Assembly (NCBI RefSeq): GCF_015356855.1
Contig: NZ_ARXR01000023.1
Location: forward strand, 1-50,953
Reading direction: 5' to 3'
Length of the DNA stretch: 50,953 nucleotides
From: Alloalcanivorax venustensis ISO4
GTDB lineage: Bacteria; Pseudomonadota; Gammaproteobacteria; Pseudomonadales; Alcanivoracaceae
Shown here in pieces: positions 30,326 to 39,926 of the stretch (position 1 is its first letter; every line of letters begins with the position of its first letter). The notes below the pieces were generated by a model. The model did not search any database. It worked only from the letters and a program-made list of their open reading frames with translations, and was not told the DNA's origin. The position numbers and the translations under genes are program-made.

Positions 30326-31225
30326 TCAGCGCCGCTCGCGGAAGGTTTGCACCACCTGTTCCGCCAGCGCCTCGGCGGCGGGGCCGGAGCCGTCGCGGCG
30401 TACCAGCGCGATCTGGTAATCACCCAGGGCGGGCAGGCCGCTTTCCGGGCCCAGCACGCGCAGCGGTGGCTGCACCAGGCTGGCGGGGAAGGGCGCCACC
30501 GCCAGGTCGGCCAGCATGGCCGCTTCCTGGCCGGCGCAGTGCTCGCTGTTATACGCCACCCGGTAGCTGATTTCCGCCTTATCCAGCGCGCCCAGCGCCA
30601 TCTCCCGCCAGGCACAGCCGTGGTTGGCCAATGACAGCGGCAGCGGCGAGCGCTGCACCGCCACGCCGCCGTCGCGGCCGGCCCAGACCAGCGGCTCGGT
30701 GTGCACCACCTCGCCGCGTTTGGCGCTCAGGTCGCTGTGGCCCAGCGTCACCAGCGCCAGATCCAGCTCGCCGTCGTCCAGCCGTTTCAGCAGGTCGACG
30801 CTGCGCCCGGCGTTGACGTTCACCTGCACCGCCGGGTGCGAGCGCGCGAAGCGGGTCAGCACCTGGGGCAGCACCCGGGTGCCCACATCGTCCGGCGTGC
30901 CCAGGCGCACGCTGCCTTCCAGGGACGGCGCCAGAAACCGGCCCACCGCTTCCTCGTTGAGCTTGAGCAGCCGGCGCCCGTAGCCGAGCAGCACTTCGCC
31001 CTCCGGCGTCAGGGACACCCGGCGCGCCTCGCGTATGAACAGGCTCTGGCCCAGGGTCTCCTCCAGGCGTTTGATCTGCATGCTCAACGCGGAAGGGGTG
31101 CGGAACACCTGGTGGGCGGCGCGGGTGAAGCTGCCGTTCTCGGCGATGGCCACGAAGGTACGCAGGGTGTCGGTGTCGAGAAGGGGCAGCGAGGCGTTCT
31201 CCGGCCGGGCCTTGGCGACGGTCAT
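30326..31225 (-). CDS. LysR-family transcriptional regulator
   Basis: A 299-residue regulator. The winged helix-turn-helix occupies about residues 12-75 (FVAIAENGSFTRAAHQVFRT, then SALSMQIKRLEETLG) and the effector domain follows. ATG 31225 is preceded by a palindromic LysR-type site at 31241-31259, which suggests autoregulation and control of the divergent small gene at 31362. The effector is unknown. Confidence 0.9.
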   Translation of the reverse strand: MTVAKARPENASLPLLDTDTLRTFVAIAENGSFTRAAHQVFRTPSALSMQIKRLEETLGQSLFIREARRVSLTPEGEVLLGYGRRLLKLNEEAVGRFLAPSLEGSVRLGTPDDVGTRVLPQVLTRFARSHPAVQVNVNAGRSVDLLKRLDDGELDLALVTLGHSDLSAKRGEVVHTEPLVWAGRDGGVAVQRSPLPLSLANHGCAWREMALGALDKAEISYRVAYNSEHCAGQEAAMLADLAVAPFPASLVQPPLRVLGPESGLPALGDYQIALVRRDGSGPAAEALAEQVVQTFRERR

Positions 31226-31240
31226 GGCGGGCTCTCCGAT

Positions 31241-31259
31241 CGTTCAATATTTCTGAACG
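31241..31259. promoter_or_regulatory. LysR-type operator, CGTTCA-N7-TGAACG
   Basis: A perfect 6-bp inverted repeat with a 7-base AT-rich spacer contains the T-N11-A core of LysR boxes. It sits 16 nt upstream of the LysR start codon and 100 nt upstream of the divergent small gene. Confidence 0.7.
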
Positions 31260-31361
31260 GGTAATGTAATTCTTTTCGTTGGAGTTAACAATGTGAAGCC
31301 TGCATGCTTTCTCTCATAGGCCGGGACGGTGCCCGGTCGACGACCGATCAAGGAGACCGTC

Positions 31362-31556
31362 ATGAAGGAGAGAGCCATGCAACAGAAGCCACGCCCCCAA
31401 CGCGACTACCCGGACCCGCAACTGTACATGCCGGCAATGCCGCCGCTGGGCCTGCTCAACGCCTTTGAGCGCCGCGTCCAGAAGTGGTGGCGGCAACGCG
31501 CCGAGCGCCGGCAGGCGGCGGCACTTCGTCGCTCACGCCCCAGCGGCCAGCATTAG
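31362..31556 (+). CDS. Small Arg-rich protein divergent from LysR
   Basis: A 64-residue basic protein whose C-terminal half (FERRVQKWWRQRAERRQAAA) resembles the Arg/Trp-rich short proteins of the DUF1127 type. AGGAG at 31351-31355 sets the ATG at 31362; ATG 31377 is possible. It lies across the LysR operator from its regulator, a usual arrangement for a LysR target. Function unknown. Confidence 0.55.
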   Translation: MKERAMQQKPRPQRDYPDPQLYMPAMPPLGLLNAFERRVQKWWRQRAERRQAAALRRSRPSGQH

Positions 31557-31560
31557 GCGA

Positions 31561-31731
31561 CTTGTGGGAGCTTGCTTGCAAGCGAAAGGCCGGCAAAGCC
31601 GGCCGGCAGGATTCCAGAGACGTTGTTGGTGCTGCCGTTAGACGGGCCTCTGGGATCCCGCCGGGAGCTTCGCTCCCTTTCGCGGGCGGGGCCCGCTCCC
31701 ACAAGCCCGCTCCCACAAGGTGCTCGCACAA
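31561..31731. repeat. REP/BIME-like composite repeat
   Basis: The left end reads TGTGGGAGCTTGCTTGCAAG then CGAAAGGC. The right end, inverted, carries CTTTCGCGGGCGGGGCCCGC then TCCCACA, followed by two further CTCCCACA-like or CTCGCACA ends. The centre contains GGGCCTCTGGGATCCCGCCG, also seen at 35730-35750 (inverted) and 46386-46405. The paired inverted ends are typical of REP doublets mobilised by RAYT-type transposases; no transposase is in the window. Confidence 0.7.
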
Positions 31732-31757
31732 GGGCCCGCAGCCCAAATTCCGGACAC

Positions 31758-31784
31758 AAAAAAGGCGCCGTTAAGGCGCCTTTC
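31758..31784. terminator. Bidirectional Rho-independent terminator
   Basis: AAAGGCGCC, a GTTAA loop and GGCGCCTTT, with A residues before and T residues after. It lies between the REP element and the end of the ETF-QO gene and can serve both directions. Confidence 0.8.
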
Positions 31785-31807
31785 TTGTTGCGGTTGAACC
31801 GGCCGGA

Positions 31808-33463
31808 TTACATGTTCGGGTAATTCGGGCCGCCGGTGCCTTCCGGTGCCACCCAGTGGATGTTCTGGGTGGGGTCCTTGATGTCGCAGGTCTTGCAGTG
31901 CACACAGTTCTGCGCGTTGATCTGGAAGCGCTTGTCACCGGTGCTTTCGTCCTCGACCACTTCGTACACGCCCGCCGGGCAGTAGCGCTGCGCCGGTTCG
32001 TCGTACTTGGGCAGGTTGTACTCGATCGGCACGCTGGGGTCCTTCAGCGTCAGGTGGCAGGGCTGATCTTCTTCATGGTTGGTGTTGGACAGGAACACCG
32101 AATCCAGTTTGTTGAAGGTCAGTTTGCCGTCCGGCTTGGGATAGCTGATTTTCTTGCACTGATCCGCCGGCTTCAGGGTGTCGTGGTCCGGGGTGGTGTC
32201 CCGCATCGTGAACGGCATCTTGCCGTTGAGGATGTTGAGGTCCACGAACGCGAAGGCGGAACCCAGCAGGTTGCCGAACTTGTGCTGGGCCGGGCCGAAG
32301 TTGCGCTGCGTGTGCAGCTCTTCGAACACCCAGCTGCTCTCGAACTGGCTCTTGTACTCGGTCAGCTCGTCGCTGCCACGGCCGTCCTTGATGGCCTTGG
32401 AAATCACTTCCGCGGCGATCATGCCGGACTTCATGGCGGTGTGGTTACCCTTGATCTTGGCGAAGTTCAGGGTGCCGGCGTCACAGCCCACCAGCAGACC
32501 GCCCGGGAAGGTCATCTTCGGCAGGGACTGCAGGCCGCCCTTGGCGATGGCCCGGGCGCCGTAGCTGACGCGCTTGCCGCCTTCCAGGAATTTTTTGATT
32601 TCCGGGTGGGTTTTCCAGCGCTGCATTTCATCGAAGGGTGAAACGTGCGGGTTGGAATAACCCAGGTCGGTGATCAGACCCAGGGTCACCTGGTTGTCTT
32701 CCATGTGGTACAGGAAGCCACCGCCGTGGGAGCCGGATTCGCTCAGCGGCCAGCCGGCGGTGTGCACCACCAGGCCCTGCTGATGCTTGGCCGGATCGAT
32801 TTCCCACAGTTCCTTGATGCCCAGACCGTAGTGCTGGGGATCGACGCCTTCGCGCAGGTTGAATTTTTCCATCAACCCTTTGCCCAGGTGGCCGCGGCAG
32901 CCTTCGGAGAACACGGTGTACTTGGCGTGCAGCTCCATGCCGGGGGTGTAGCTGGGCTTCTTCTCGCCGTTGTGGTCGATGCCGGAATCGCCGGTGGCGA
33001 TGCCTTTCACCGAGCCGTCCTCGTTATAGAGCACTTCGGTGGCGGCGAAGCCGGGGAACACTTCGATACCGAGGCCTTCCGCCTGTTCGGCGAGCCAGCG
33101 GCACAGGTTGCCCAGGGAAATAACGTAGTTGCCCTCGTTGTGCATGGTCTTGGGCACGAACGGGTTGGGCACCTTGGAGCCTTTCTCGGCGCCGGTGAAG
33201 TAGAAGATTTCGTCGCCGCCGACTTCGGTGTTCAGCGGGGCGCCGAGTTCTTTCCAGTTGGGGAACAGCTCGTTAAGCGCGCGCGGCTCGAATACCGCGC
33301 CGGAGAGGATATGGGCGCCTACTTCAGAGCCTTTCTCCACCACCACGACGCTGAGTTCCTGACCGCTTTCCTGGGCGATTTGACCCAGGCGGCATGCGGT
33401 TGCCAGACCGGACGGACCGGCGCCGACGATGACGACGTCGACTTCCATAGATTCGCGTTCCAC
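31808..33463 (-). CDS. Electron transfer flavoprotein-ubiquinone oxidoreductase
   Basis: A 551-residue membrane-associated flavo-iron-sulfur protein passing electrons from ETF to the quinone pool. The FAD-binding motif VVIVGAGPSGLATA is near the N-terminus, and the C-terminal 4Fe-4S ferredoxin-like domain has NCVHCKTCDIKDPTQNIHW plus an upstream Cys in YCPAGVYE. I chose the GTG at 33463 (VERESMEVD) because AGGAG lies 7 nt upstream; a longer frame to 33553 has no ribosome site. It is divergent from etfB-etfA, across a PsrA-like operator. The quinol formed could feed alternative complex III. Confidence 0.93.
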   Translation of the reverse strand: MERESMEVDVVIVGAGPSGLATACRLGQIAQESGQELSVVVVEKGSEVGAHILSGAVFEPRALNELFPNWKELGAPLNTEVGGDEIFYFTGAEKGSKVPNPFVPKTMHNEGNYVISLGNLCRWLAEQAEGLGIEVFPGFAATEVLYNEDGSVKGIATGDSGIDHNGEKKPSYTPGMELHAKYTVFSEGCRGHLGKGLMEKFNLREGVDPQHYGLGIKELWEIDPAKHQQGLVVHTAGWPLSESGSHGGGFLYHMEDNQVTLGLITDLGYSNPHVSPFDEMQRWKTHPEIKKFLEGGKRVSYGARAIAKGGLQSLPKMTFPGGLLVGCDAGTLNFAKIKGNHTAMKSGMIAAEVISKAIKDGRGSDELTEYKSQFESSWVFEELHTQRNFGPAQHKFGNLLGSAFAFVDLNILNGKMPFTMRDTTPDHDTLKPADQCKKISYPKPDGKLTFNKLDSVFLSNTNHEEDQPCHLTLKDPSVPIEYNLPKYDEPAQRYCPAGVYEVVEDESTGDKRFQINAQNCVHCKTCDIKDPTQNIHWVAPEGTGGPNYPNM

Positions 33464-33560
33464 AGCCTGTCTCCTAGCTTTCGGTTCTCTTGGGGTGGCG
33501 CGGAGTATAAAGGCATCCTCCATATCGCACCACTTTTCGGAATCGACTTTCACGCCGATT

Positions 33561-33574
33561 CAAACACTTGTTTG
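33561..33574. promoter_or_regulatory. PsrA-type operator CAAAC-N4-GTTTG
   Basis: CAAACACTTGTTTG matches the pseudomonad PsrA consensus G/CAAAC-N2-4-GTTTG/C. PsrA is a TetR-family repressor relieved by long-chain fatty acids, with etf genes among its reported targets. The location between ETF-QO and etfBA fits. The psrA gene itself is not in this window. Confidence 0.65.
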
Positions 33575-33808
33575 GATTATCCCTTGCCAGGTGGTTGATT
33601 TACAAGGATATCGGCGACCGGCGGGTCATGAAACAACGACACAATTGGCAGCAAAATCATCCGCTTACCCGACTTCGGCCTATTGACCTGCCGGGGGGCA
33701 GCGTTCAAGATACCGGCTCTCGCGCGGGGCCCCGGCGTTCGGCGTCGTCTCGCCTCTTTCATCGTTTCCGTCCTTATTAAGTACTGGTGAAAGCGAGTAT
33801 TCGGGCGG

Positions 33809-33857
33809 GTTGCCACAAGGCACGGTGGGCTTCCAAACCCTGCTTTGTGGCAGCCCC
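33809..33857. repeat. Long imperfect hairpin in the etfB leader
   Basis: GTTGCCACAAGGCACGG near 33809 and CCCTGCTTTGTGGCAGC near 33855 pair with three mismatches over 17 bases. The TTTGTGGCAGC end resembles the partial REP-like copy at 26411, so this may be a REP-derived hairpin placed in the 5' leader. Confidence 0.5.
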
Positions 33858-33904
33858 CGGACGGAAGCGACTTCAGTCACCAAGTGGAAGATTCCGAGGA
33901 TCCT

Positions 33905-34653
<749 letters not shown>

Positions 34654-34654
<1 letters not shown>

Positions 34655-35583
34655 TGAGTGTTTTAGTTTACGCCGAACACGACAACGCCACGCTCAACAA
34701 GGTTACTTTGAGCGTTCTCGCCGCCGCCAAGGAAATCGGCGGTGACATCACCGTGCTGGTCGCCGGCAAAGGCTGCGGCGCCGTGGCCGAGGAAGCCGCC
34801 AAGGCGGAAGGCGTGAGCAAGGTACTGTGCGCCGACAACGACGCCTACGAGCATCAGCTGGCCGAGAACATCGCCGAGCTGGTCGCCGAAGTGGGCGCCG
34901 ATTACAAGCACATCCTGGCCGCCGCCACCACCACCGGCAAGAACTTCGCGCCGCGTGTGGCCGCGCTGCTGGACGTCGCCCAGATCTCCGAGATCTCCGA
35001 CGTGATCGACGGCGATACCTTCAAGCGTCCGATCTACGCCGGTAACGCCATCGCCACCGTCAAGTGCGCCGACGAGAAGAAAGTGATCACCGTGCGTGGC
35101 ACTTCCTTTGACGGCGTGGCGGCGGAAGGCGGCTCCGCGTCCGTGGAAAACCTGGACGTGGTGAAAGACAGCGGTCTGTCCAGCTTCGTCAGCGAAGAGC
35201 TGGCCAAGTCCGACCGTCCCGAGCTGACCAGCGCCGACATCGTGATCTCCGGTGGCCGCGGCATGGGCAACGGCGACAACTTCGAGATCCTGTACAAGGT
35301 GGCCGACAAGCTGGGCGCCGCCGTCGGTGCCTCCCGCGCCGCCGTGGACGCCGGTTTCGTACCCAACGACATGCAGGTGGGTCAGACCGGTAAGATCGTC
35401 GCACCCCAGCTGTACATGGCGGTGGGCATCTCCGGTGCGATTCAGCACCTGGCCGGCATGAAGGACTCCAAAGTGATCGTTGCCATCAACAAGGACGAGG
35501 AAGCCCCGATTTTCCAGGTGGCGGACTACGGCCTGGTGGCGGATCTCTTCGAGGCCGTTCCGGAGCTCGACAGCAAGCTCTGA
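34654..35583 (+). CDS. etfA: Electron transfer flavoprotein alpha subunit
   Basis: A 309-residue subunit carrying FAD. The C-terminal signature is present: VISGGRGMGNGDNFEILYKV, GASRAAVDAGFVPNDMQVGQ, and QLYMAVGISGAIQHLAGMKD, which contact the flavin. The start overlaps etfB. The pair passes electrons to the divergent ETF-QO. A strong terminator follows. Confidence 0.95.
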
Positions 35584-35610
35584 TCCCGATGTAACATCGG
35601 TATCAACGAA

Positions 35611-35640
35611 AAAGCCCGGCCTTCGCGCCGGGCTTTTTTT
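35611..35640 (+). terminator. Rho-independent terminator after etfA
   Basis: AAAGCCCGGC, a CTTCGC loop and GCCGGGCTTTTTTT form a strong hairpin with T run 28 nt after the etfA stop. A smaller inverted repeat (CCGATGT/ACATCGG) lies just before it. Confidence 0.9.
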
Positions 35641-35671
35641 ATGCCCGAAATTTGTGGAGGTCGGGGCGGGC

Positions 35672-35750
35672 TGTGGGAGCGGGCCCCGCCCGCGAAAGGC
35701 AAGCAAAGCTTGCCGGCAACGGTTGCCCCGGAGGATCCCAGAGGCCTGTT
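35672..35750. repeat. REP-like repeat, inverted relative to the copy at 31561
   Basis: TGTGGGAGCGGGCCCCGCCC then GCGAAAGGC, ending in GAGGATCCCAGAGGCC. This is the reverse complement of the right half of the 31561-31731 element, including the shared GGCCTCTGGGATCC block. Confidence 0.65.
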
Positions 35751-35762
35751 CCAACTCCATAG

Positions 35763-36872
35763 TTATGCCGATTCTTCGAGTCGCTCCGCCAGCGCCAGGG
35801 CGGCGGTAAGCCCCGGCGATTCAATGCCGAGCAGGTTTACCAGGCCGTCGATACCGTGCTCCCCCTGGCCCTGGATCAGAAAGTCCCGGTAGGGCTTGCC
35901 GTCCAGCCACAGCTTGGGGCGCACGCCGGCGTAGTCCGGGTGCAGCGCGCCCGCCGGCAGGCCCGGCCAGTAGCGCCGCACCGCCTGCTCGAAGCTTTCC
36001 CGTCGGCTTTCGTCCACCCGGTAGTCCGGCCGTTCCACCCACTCCACGTCCGGCCCGAAACGGGCGCCGCCGGCCAGATCCAGGGTCAGGTGGACACCCA
36101 GGCCGTCGGCGTCGGGCAGGGGATAGATCAGCCGCTCGGCGGGCGGTTTGCCGCGCAGCTTGAAGTAGTGCCCCTTGGCGAAGCGCTGTTCCGGCCGGTG
36201 CTTTTCCGGCAACCCGTCCAGCAGGCCGGTGAGCGGCACCGCGCCGAGGCCGGCGGCGTTGATCAGGCGCTCCGCGCGCAGCTGGAAAGGCTGGTCCGGG
36301 CCTTCCACGGTGAGGGTGAAACGCCCCGGCCGGCAGTCGATATGCGTCACCCGGTGACGCAGGGCGATCACCGCGCCGTGGTTTTCCGCTTCCGCGGCCA
36401 GACTGGCCATCAGGCCGCGGCTGTCGACGATGCCGCTGGTGGCGCTCTCCAGCGCCTGCTCCGCGCGCAGCCAGGGCGCCTCCCGGCGCAGCCGCTCGCG
36501 GCTCACCAGGCTGAGCCCCTCGGCGCCGGCGGCGCGGGCGTTGGCGTGCAAGTCCTCGAGAGCTCCCGTCTGGCCGGGGCTGGCCACCACCCATTTGCCG
36601 CAGCGGCGGTGGGCGATGCCCCGGGCGGCGCAGTACTCGTAGAGCAGCGCCTTGCCGCGCAGGCAGGTTTCCGCTTTCAGCGAGCCGGGCGGGTAGTAGA
36701 GCCCGCCGTGGATCACTTCGCTATTGCGCGAGGAAAGATGCTCGCCGATGTGGGCTTCCGCCTCCAGAACGACCACCGCCTGGCCGGCCCGGGCCAGGCG
36801 CCGGGCCACCGCCAGACCGATGACGCCGGCGCCGATCACCACGCAGCCGGTTTCTTCCAGCGGCAAGGACAT
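35763..36872 (-). CDS. FAD-dependent oxidoreductase, L-2-hydroxyglutarate-oxidase-like
   Basis: A 369-residue DAO-family flavoenzyme. The N-terminal dinucleotide motif CVVIGAGVIGLAVARRLA binds FAD, and the SSRNSEVIHGGLYYPPGSLK segment is the conserved LhgO-type signature where flavin attachment and substrate contacts lie. Members oxidise L-2-hydroxyglutarate and feed electrons to quinones, which would suit this locus, but the substrate is inferred. It follows the LTA-synthase-like gene after 9 nt, on the same strand. Confidence 0.82.
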   Translation of the reverse strand: MSLPLEETGCVVIGAGVIGLAVARRLARAGQAVVVLEAEAHIGEHLSSRNSEVIHGGLYYPPGSLKAETCLRGKALLYEYCAARGIAHRRCGKWVVASPGQTGALEDLHANARAAGAEGLSLVSRERLRREAPWLRAEQALESATSGIVDSRGLMASLAAEAENHGAVIALRHRVTHIDCRPGRFTLTVEGPDQPFQLRAERLINAAGLGAVPLTGLLDGLPEKHRPEQRFAKGHYFKLRGKPPAERLIYPLPDADGLGVHLTLDLAGGARFGPDVEWVERPDYRVDESRRESFEQAVRRYWPGLPAGALHPDYAGVRPKLWLDGKPYRDFLIQGQGEHGIDGLVNLLGIESPGLTAALALAERLEESA

Positions 36873-36881
36873 GGCTTGGCC

Positions 36882-38972
36882 TTACCGTGCCCCTTCCGGT
36901 TCAACGTCTCCGGAGGCCGCTTTCTCGCCTTTGCCGTCGTTCACCGCGTTGTCGTAGAACAGATAGCGGGAGGTCTCGTACGTGCCCCGGGCCAGATCGA
37001 ACAGCTTCTGGAAGGTTTCCGGGTCGTCGCCGGCCCGGTCCTGCTCAGGCTCGTCGCTGTACAGCTCGTGCAGGGTGGCCGCTTCGCCGTCGTGGTTGAG
37101 GCGCGCCAGGTGCTCGCGGGTGACCATGCCGATCTGCGGCGCCGGGCCCTCGCGCAGTACCACGAAGGCGCTGCGTTCGCCCTCCGGGGCCGGCATCTGG
37201 ATGTCCCGGCCCAGGGTGGTGTTGCGGTATTCCATACCCAGCATGCCGGCCAGGGTCGGCATCACGTCCACCAGGCTGACCACGTCTTTCACATGGCGCG
37301 GCTCCAGCAGGCCGGGGGCGTACAGCATGTGCGGCACATGGTGGCTTTCCAGGCCCAGCTGCTCCTGGAAGGGCGGCATGTGCGAGAGGGTGGTGATGCG
37401 ATTGTTGTGGTCGCCGAAGAACACGAAGATGGTGTTATCGAAGTAATCGCTTTCCCGGGCCATGTCCATGTAGCGGCCCACGTTGTAGTCGAGCAGCCGC
37501 ACCGCGTTGTACTGGGCGGTATTGCGGAAGCCGTTGGCGTTGAGTTCCTGTTCCGGCGGCGAACGGGTCTCGAAGTCGTCGTTGTTCTCCGGAATGGTGA
37601 AGGGCCGGTGGTTGCCGGCGGTCTGGATAAAGGCGAAGAACGGCTGGTCCGACGGCAGGGCCTCCAGAATCCGGTGGGATTCCTTGAACAGGTTCAGGTC
37701 GGAGATGCCCCAAACGTCCACGTTGGGCGACTGCCAGTCGCCTTCCTCGTAGAGCTCCAGGCCGTCGATGCTGCGCGTGAGCACCGCCTCCAGGTTGGCC
37801 CAGCCGGCGTTGCCGCCCACCATGTACAGCTTCCGGTAGCCCTCCAGCTGGTTGACGATGTTGCGCTGGTGGCCGATCAGCGGGTTACGGCTGGCGGTCT
37901 CCTCCGGCGCCACGTCGGGGATGCCGGTGAGAAACGCCCAGATGCTTTTCGCGGTGCCGGTGACCGGCACGTAGAAGTGCTCGAAGAACCAGCCTTCGCG
38001 GGCGATGCGGTCGAGATTGGGGGTGGGGTCGAACGGTGTGCCGTAGGCGCCCACGCGGCTGGCGCCCAGCGATTCCAGCATCACCACCACGATGTTCGGC
38101 GGCCGGTCCACGTCCAGCCGGTGCGGCTGGACCGACACGTTGCGCTCGAAATTCAGCGGCTCCCGGGCCTGCTCCGGCAGCGCCAGGAAGTCCGCCATCA
38201 GCGGGTAGTATTTCTCCACCGCCTCGCGGTCGAAGGGCTCGCTGCTGAGCAGGGTGGTGTCGTAGAGGAACAGCACCGGATTCAGCCCCAGGGCCGCCAC
38301 CGCGTTATTGCCGGAGGCGAAGGCGTCACTCCAGCGCAGCGGCACCGGGTTTTCCAGGTTGATGTCGGAGACCCGGCCGAGCAGGCCGAACACCAGTGCC
38401 AGGAACACCACCACGCCGCCGATCCACTTGCTGCCGGTGCCCATGGGCATCGGCGCGCGCAGCAGGAAACGGCGCGCCAGCGCCCGGAAGATCAGCGCCA
38501 TCACCGCGGTCACGGCCAGCCAGCCCAGGGTGATCCACACCACCGGATAGCTTTCCCAGACCATGCGCGTGGAGATCGCGGTATCTTCCAGGAAGCGGAA
38601 GGCGGTCACGTTCAGCCGGTCGCCCAGGTAGACGTAATGGCCGAAGTCGAGGATATAGGTGAGCACCACGACCAGCACCGCCAGGGTGATGTACACCAGC
38701 CCCAGCACCCGCACCGGGGCCGAGCGCACCAGATTAAAGCGCGGCAGCCAGGCCAGCACCGCCAGGGGCAGCACCATCAGCAACGCCAGCCGCAGATCGA
38801 AGCGCAGCCCCACGCCCAGGGCATGGTAAAGGTCGCCGGAATCCGCCTGCACGGTGTCGCCCACTTCGGAGAAGAACGCGAAGAACACCGCTCTCATAAC
38901 CACGAACAGTGCGAACAGCGCCACCACGCTGGATGTCAGAAAACGAAGCCGGCGTGACTTCCACCACCCCAT
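36882..38972 (-). CDS. LTA synthase-family phosphoglycerol transferase / sulfatase
   Basis: A 696-residue protein with about five membrane helices (residues 10-200) and a large periplasmic alkaline-phosphatase-fold domain. The metal and nucleophile motifs are visible: IVVVMLESLGASRVGAYG (Glu ligand), the Thr nucleophile in YVPVTGTAKSIW, and FVFFGDHNNR (Asp-His ligands). Gram-negative homologues transfer phosphoglycerol or phosphoethanolamine to periplasmic glucans or lipids (OpgB/MdoB-like); the acceptor is not determinable here. It is divergent from the DUF2244-like gene. Confidence 0.85.
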   Translation of the reverse strand: MGWWKSRRLRFLTSSVVALFALFVVMRAVFFAFFSEVGDTVQADSGDLYHALGVGLRFDLRLALLMVLPLAVLAWLPRFNLVRSAPVRVLGLVYITLAVLVVVLTYILDFGHYVYLGDRLNVTAFRFLEDTAISTRMVWESYPVVWITLGWLAVTAVMALIFRALARRFLLRAPMPMGTGSKWIGGVVVFLALVFGLLGRVSDINLENPVPLRWSDAFASGNNAVAALGLNPVLFLYDTTLLSSEPFDREAVEKYYPLMADFLALPEQAREPLNFERNVSVQPHRLDVDRPPNIVVVMLESLGASRVGAYGTPFDPTPNLDRIAREGWFFEHFYVPVTGTAKSIWAFLTGIPDVAPEETASRNPLIGHQRNIVNQLEGYRKLYMVGGNAGWANLEAVLTRSIDGLELYEEGDWQSPNVDVWGISDLNLFKESHRILEALPSDQPFFAFIQTAGNHRPFTIPENNDDFETRSPPEQELNANGFRNTAQYNAVRLLDYNVGRYMDMARESDYFDNTIFVFFGDHNNRITTLSHMPPFQEQLGLESHHVPHMLYAPGLLEPRHVKDVVSLVDVMPTLAGMLGMEYRNTTLGRDIQMPAPEGERSAFVVLREGPAPQIGMVTREHLARLNHDGEAATLHELYSDEPEQDRAGDDPETFQKLFDLARGTYETSRYLFYDNAVNDGKGEKAASGDVEPEGAR

Positions 38973-39064
38973 GTATGCCTCCGGGTCAGGTTGATAGGAA
39001 ATTCAGGCGGCCTATGCTACCGATACAGGGTCCGCAGTGCATGCGGTATTGGAGACCCCTTCTT

Positions 39065-39568
39065 ATGGTGGCAACTGAATCCCGGAACGGCGTCACGGTG
39101 GTGACGCTGAAGCCTCACCTCTCCGCCGACTGGCCCCAGGTGAAACGCTTTATCGCGCTGATCGCGGTGGTGGTGTTCACGGTGGCGGCGGCCTGGACCC
39201 TGGCCGGCATCTGGCTGGCGTTGCCGTTCGCGTTCATCGAGGTGGGGCTGATCGGCTATCTGCTCTACCGGGTCTGTTTCCGCCTGTCCTACCTGCACCA
39301 GCGCATCGCCGTGGAGCGGGGCAGGGTGGTGCTGCACGAGGGCGTGCGCGGCCCGGACCGGGAGTGGATTCTGGCGCGCCCGGCGGCGCACCTGCACGTG
39401 GTGCTGCCGGTTAAGGAGGTGGACATGATCGGCCTGCATCTGTGCGACGACGACACCCGCCTGGAGCTGGGCGCCTTTCTCAACGGCGACGGCCGCGAAC
39501 AGGCGCGCCAGGCGCTGCGCGACGCCGGCCTGGTGGAAACCTCGGACCGCTGGTGGGTGCAGGGCTGA
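39065..39568 (+). CDS. DUF2244-like two-helix membrane protein
   Basis: A 167-residue protein with two adjacent membrane helices (about residues 28-72) and a soluble C-terminal half. The helical hairpin followed by the RIAVERGRVVLHEGV segment is reminiscent of DUF2244, a family of unknown function often near respiratory genes. ATG 39065 follows GGAGA. The frame extends upstream to 38909, but that part overlaps the opposite gene. Confidence 0.6.
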   Translation: MVATESRNGVTVVTLKPHLSADWPQVKRFIALIAVVVFTVAAAWTLAGIWLALPFAFIEVGLIGYLLYRVCFRLSYLHQRIAVERGRVVLHEGVRGPDREWILARPAAHLHVVLPVKEVDMIGLHLCDDDTRLELGAFLNGDGREQARQALRDAGLVETSDRWWVQG

Positions 39569-39599
39569 GCCCCGATGCCAACCCCAACAGGAGACTGCA

Positions 39600-39926
39600 A
39601 TGAAGTACATCTTCGAAGTACGCATGAAGGACGGCTACACCGTGGAGGAATACGCCCAGGGCTGGATCGAAGCCAGCGAGATCATCCAGCAGACGCCGGG
39701 CGCCCGCGGCACCTACCTGCACCGCAAGATCGGCGAGCCGGACACCCTGCTGGCCATCGCCCATTGGGACTCAAAGGCGCACCGGGACGCCAAGGACGAC
39801 AGCCGCAGCGCCAAGGTCAAAGCGATTCTGGAAAAACACGCCCGCACCTGCGAGATCACCCCGCTGGGCGAATTCGAAGAGCCGGAATGGGAAGTGCACC
39901 CCGATGGAGGTGACGGTGAGCGCTAG
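39600..39926 (+). CDS. Small dimeric alpha/beta-barrel (ABM/EthD-like) protein
   Basis: A 108-residue protein. The strand YIFEVRMKDGYTVEEYAQGW, the GARGTYLHRKIGEPDTLLAI stretch and the WDSKAHRDAKD helix fit the ferredoxin-like dimeric alpha/beta-barrel superfamily, which includes ABM monooxygenases and EthD-type proteins. No catalytic role can be assigned. Ribosome site AGGAG is upstream; the 3' end overlaps the next gene. Confidence 0.6.
   Translation: MKYIFEVRMKDGYTVEEYAQGWIEASEIIQQTPGARGTYLHRKIGEPDTLLAIAHWDSKAHRDAKDDSRSAKVKAILEKHARTCEITPLGEFEEPEWEVHPDGGDGER

Larger units (their letters stand above)
33464..33904. promoter_or_regulatory. Divergent ETF-QO / etfBA intergenic region
   Basis: This 441-base gap holds the two divergent promoters, a PsrA-like operator at 33561-33574 and a long hairpin at 33809-33857, both listed separately. 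Open frames here lack ribosome sites and protein-like sequence. The long leader before etfB (about 300 nt) leaves room for post-transcriptional control. Confidence 0.6.

Noticed and set aside
33464-33553. Upstream ATG start for ETF-QO
   Set aside because: No ribosome site and no family resemblance; the GTG at 33463 has AGGAG at ideal spacing.
35856-38957. Plus-strand open frame of over 1,000 codons opposite the LTA-synthase-like and FAD oxidoreductase genes
   Set aside because: Shadow of two real minus-strand genes; composition without recognisable domains.
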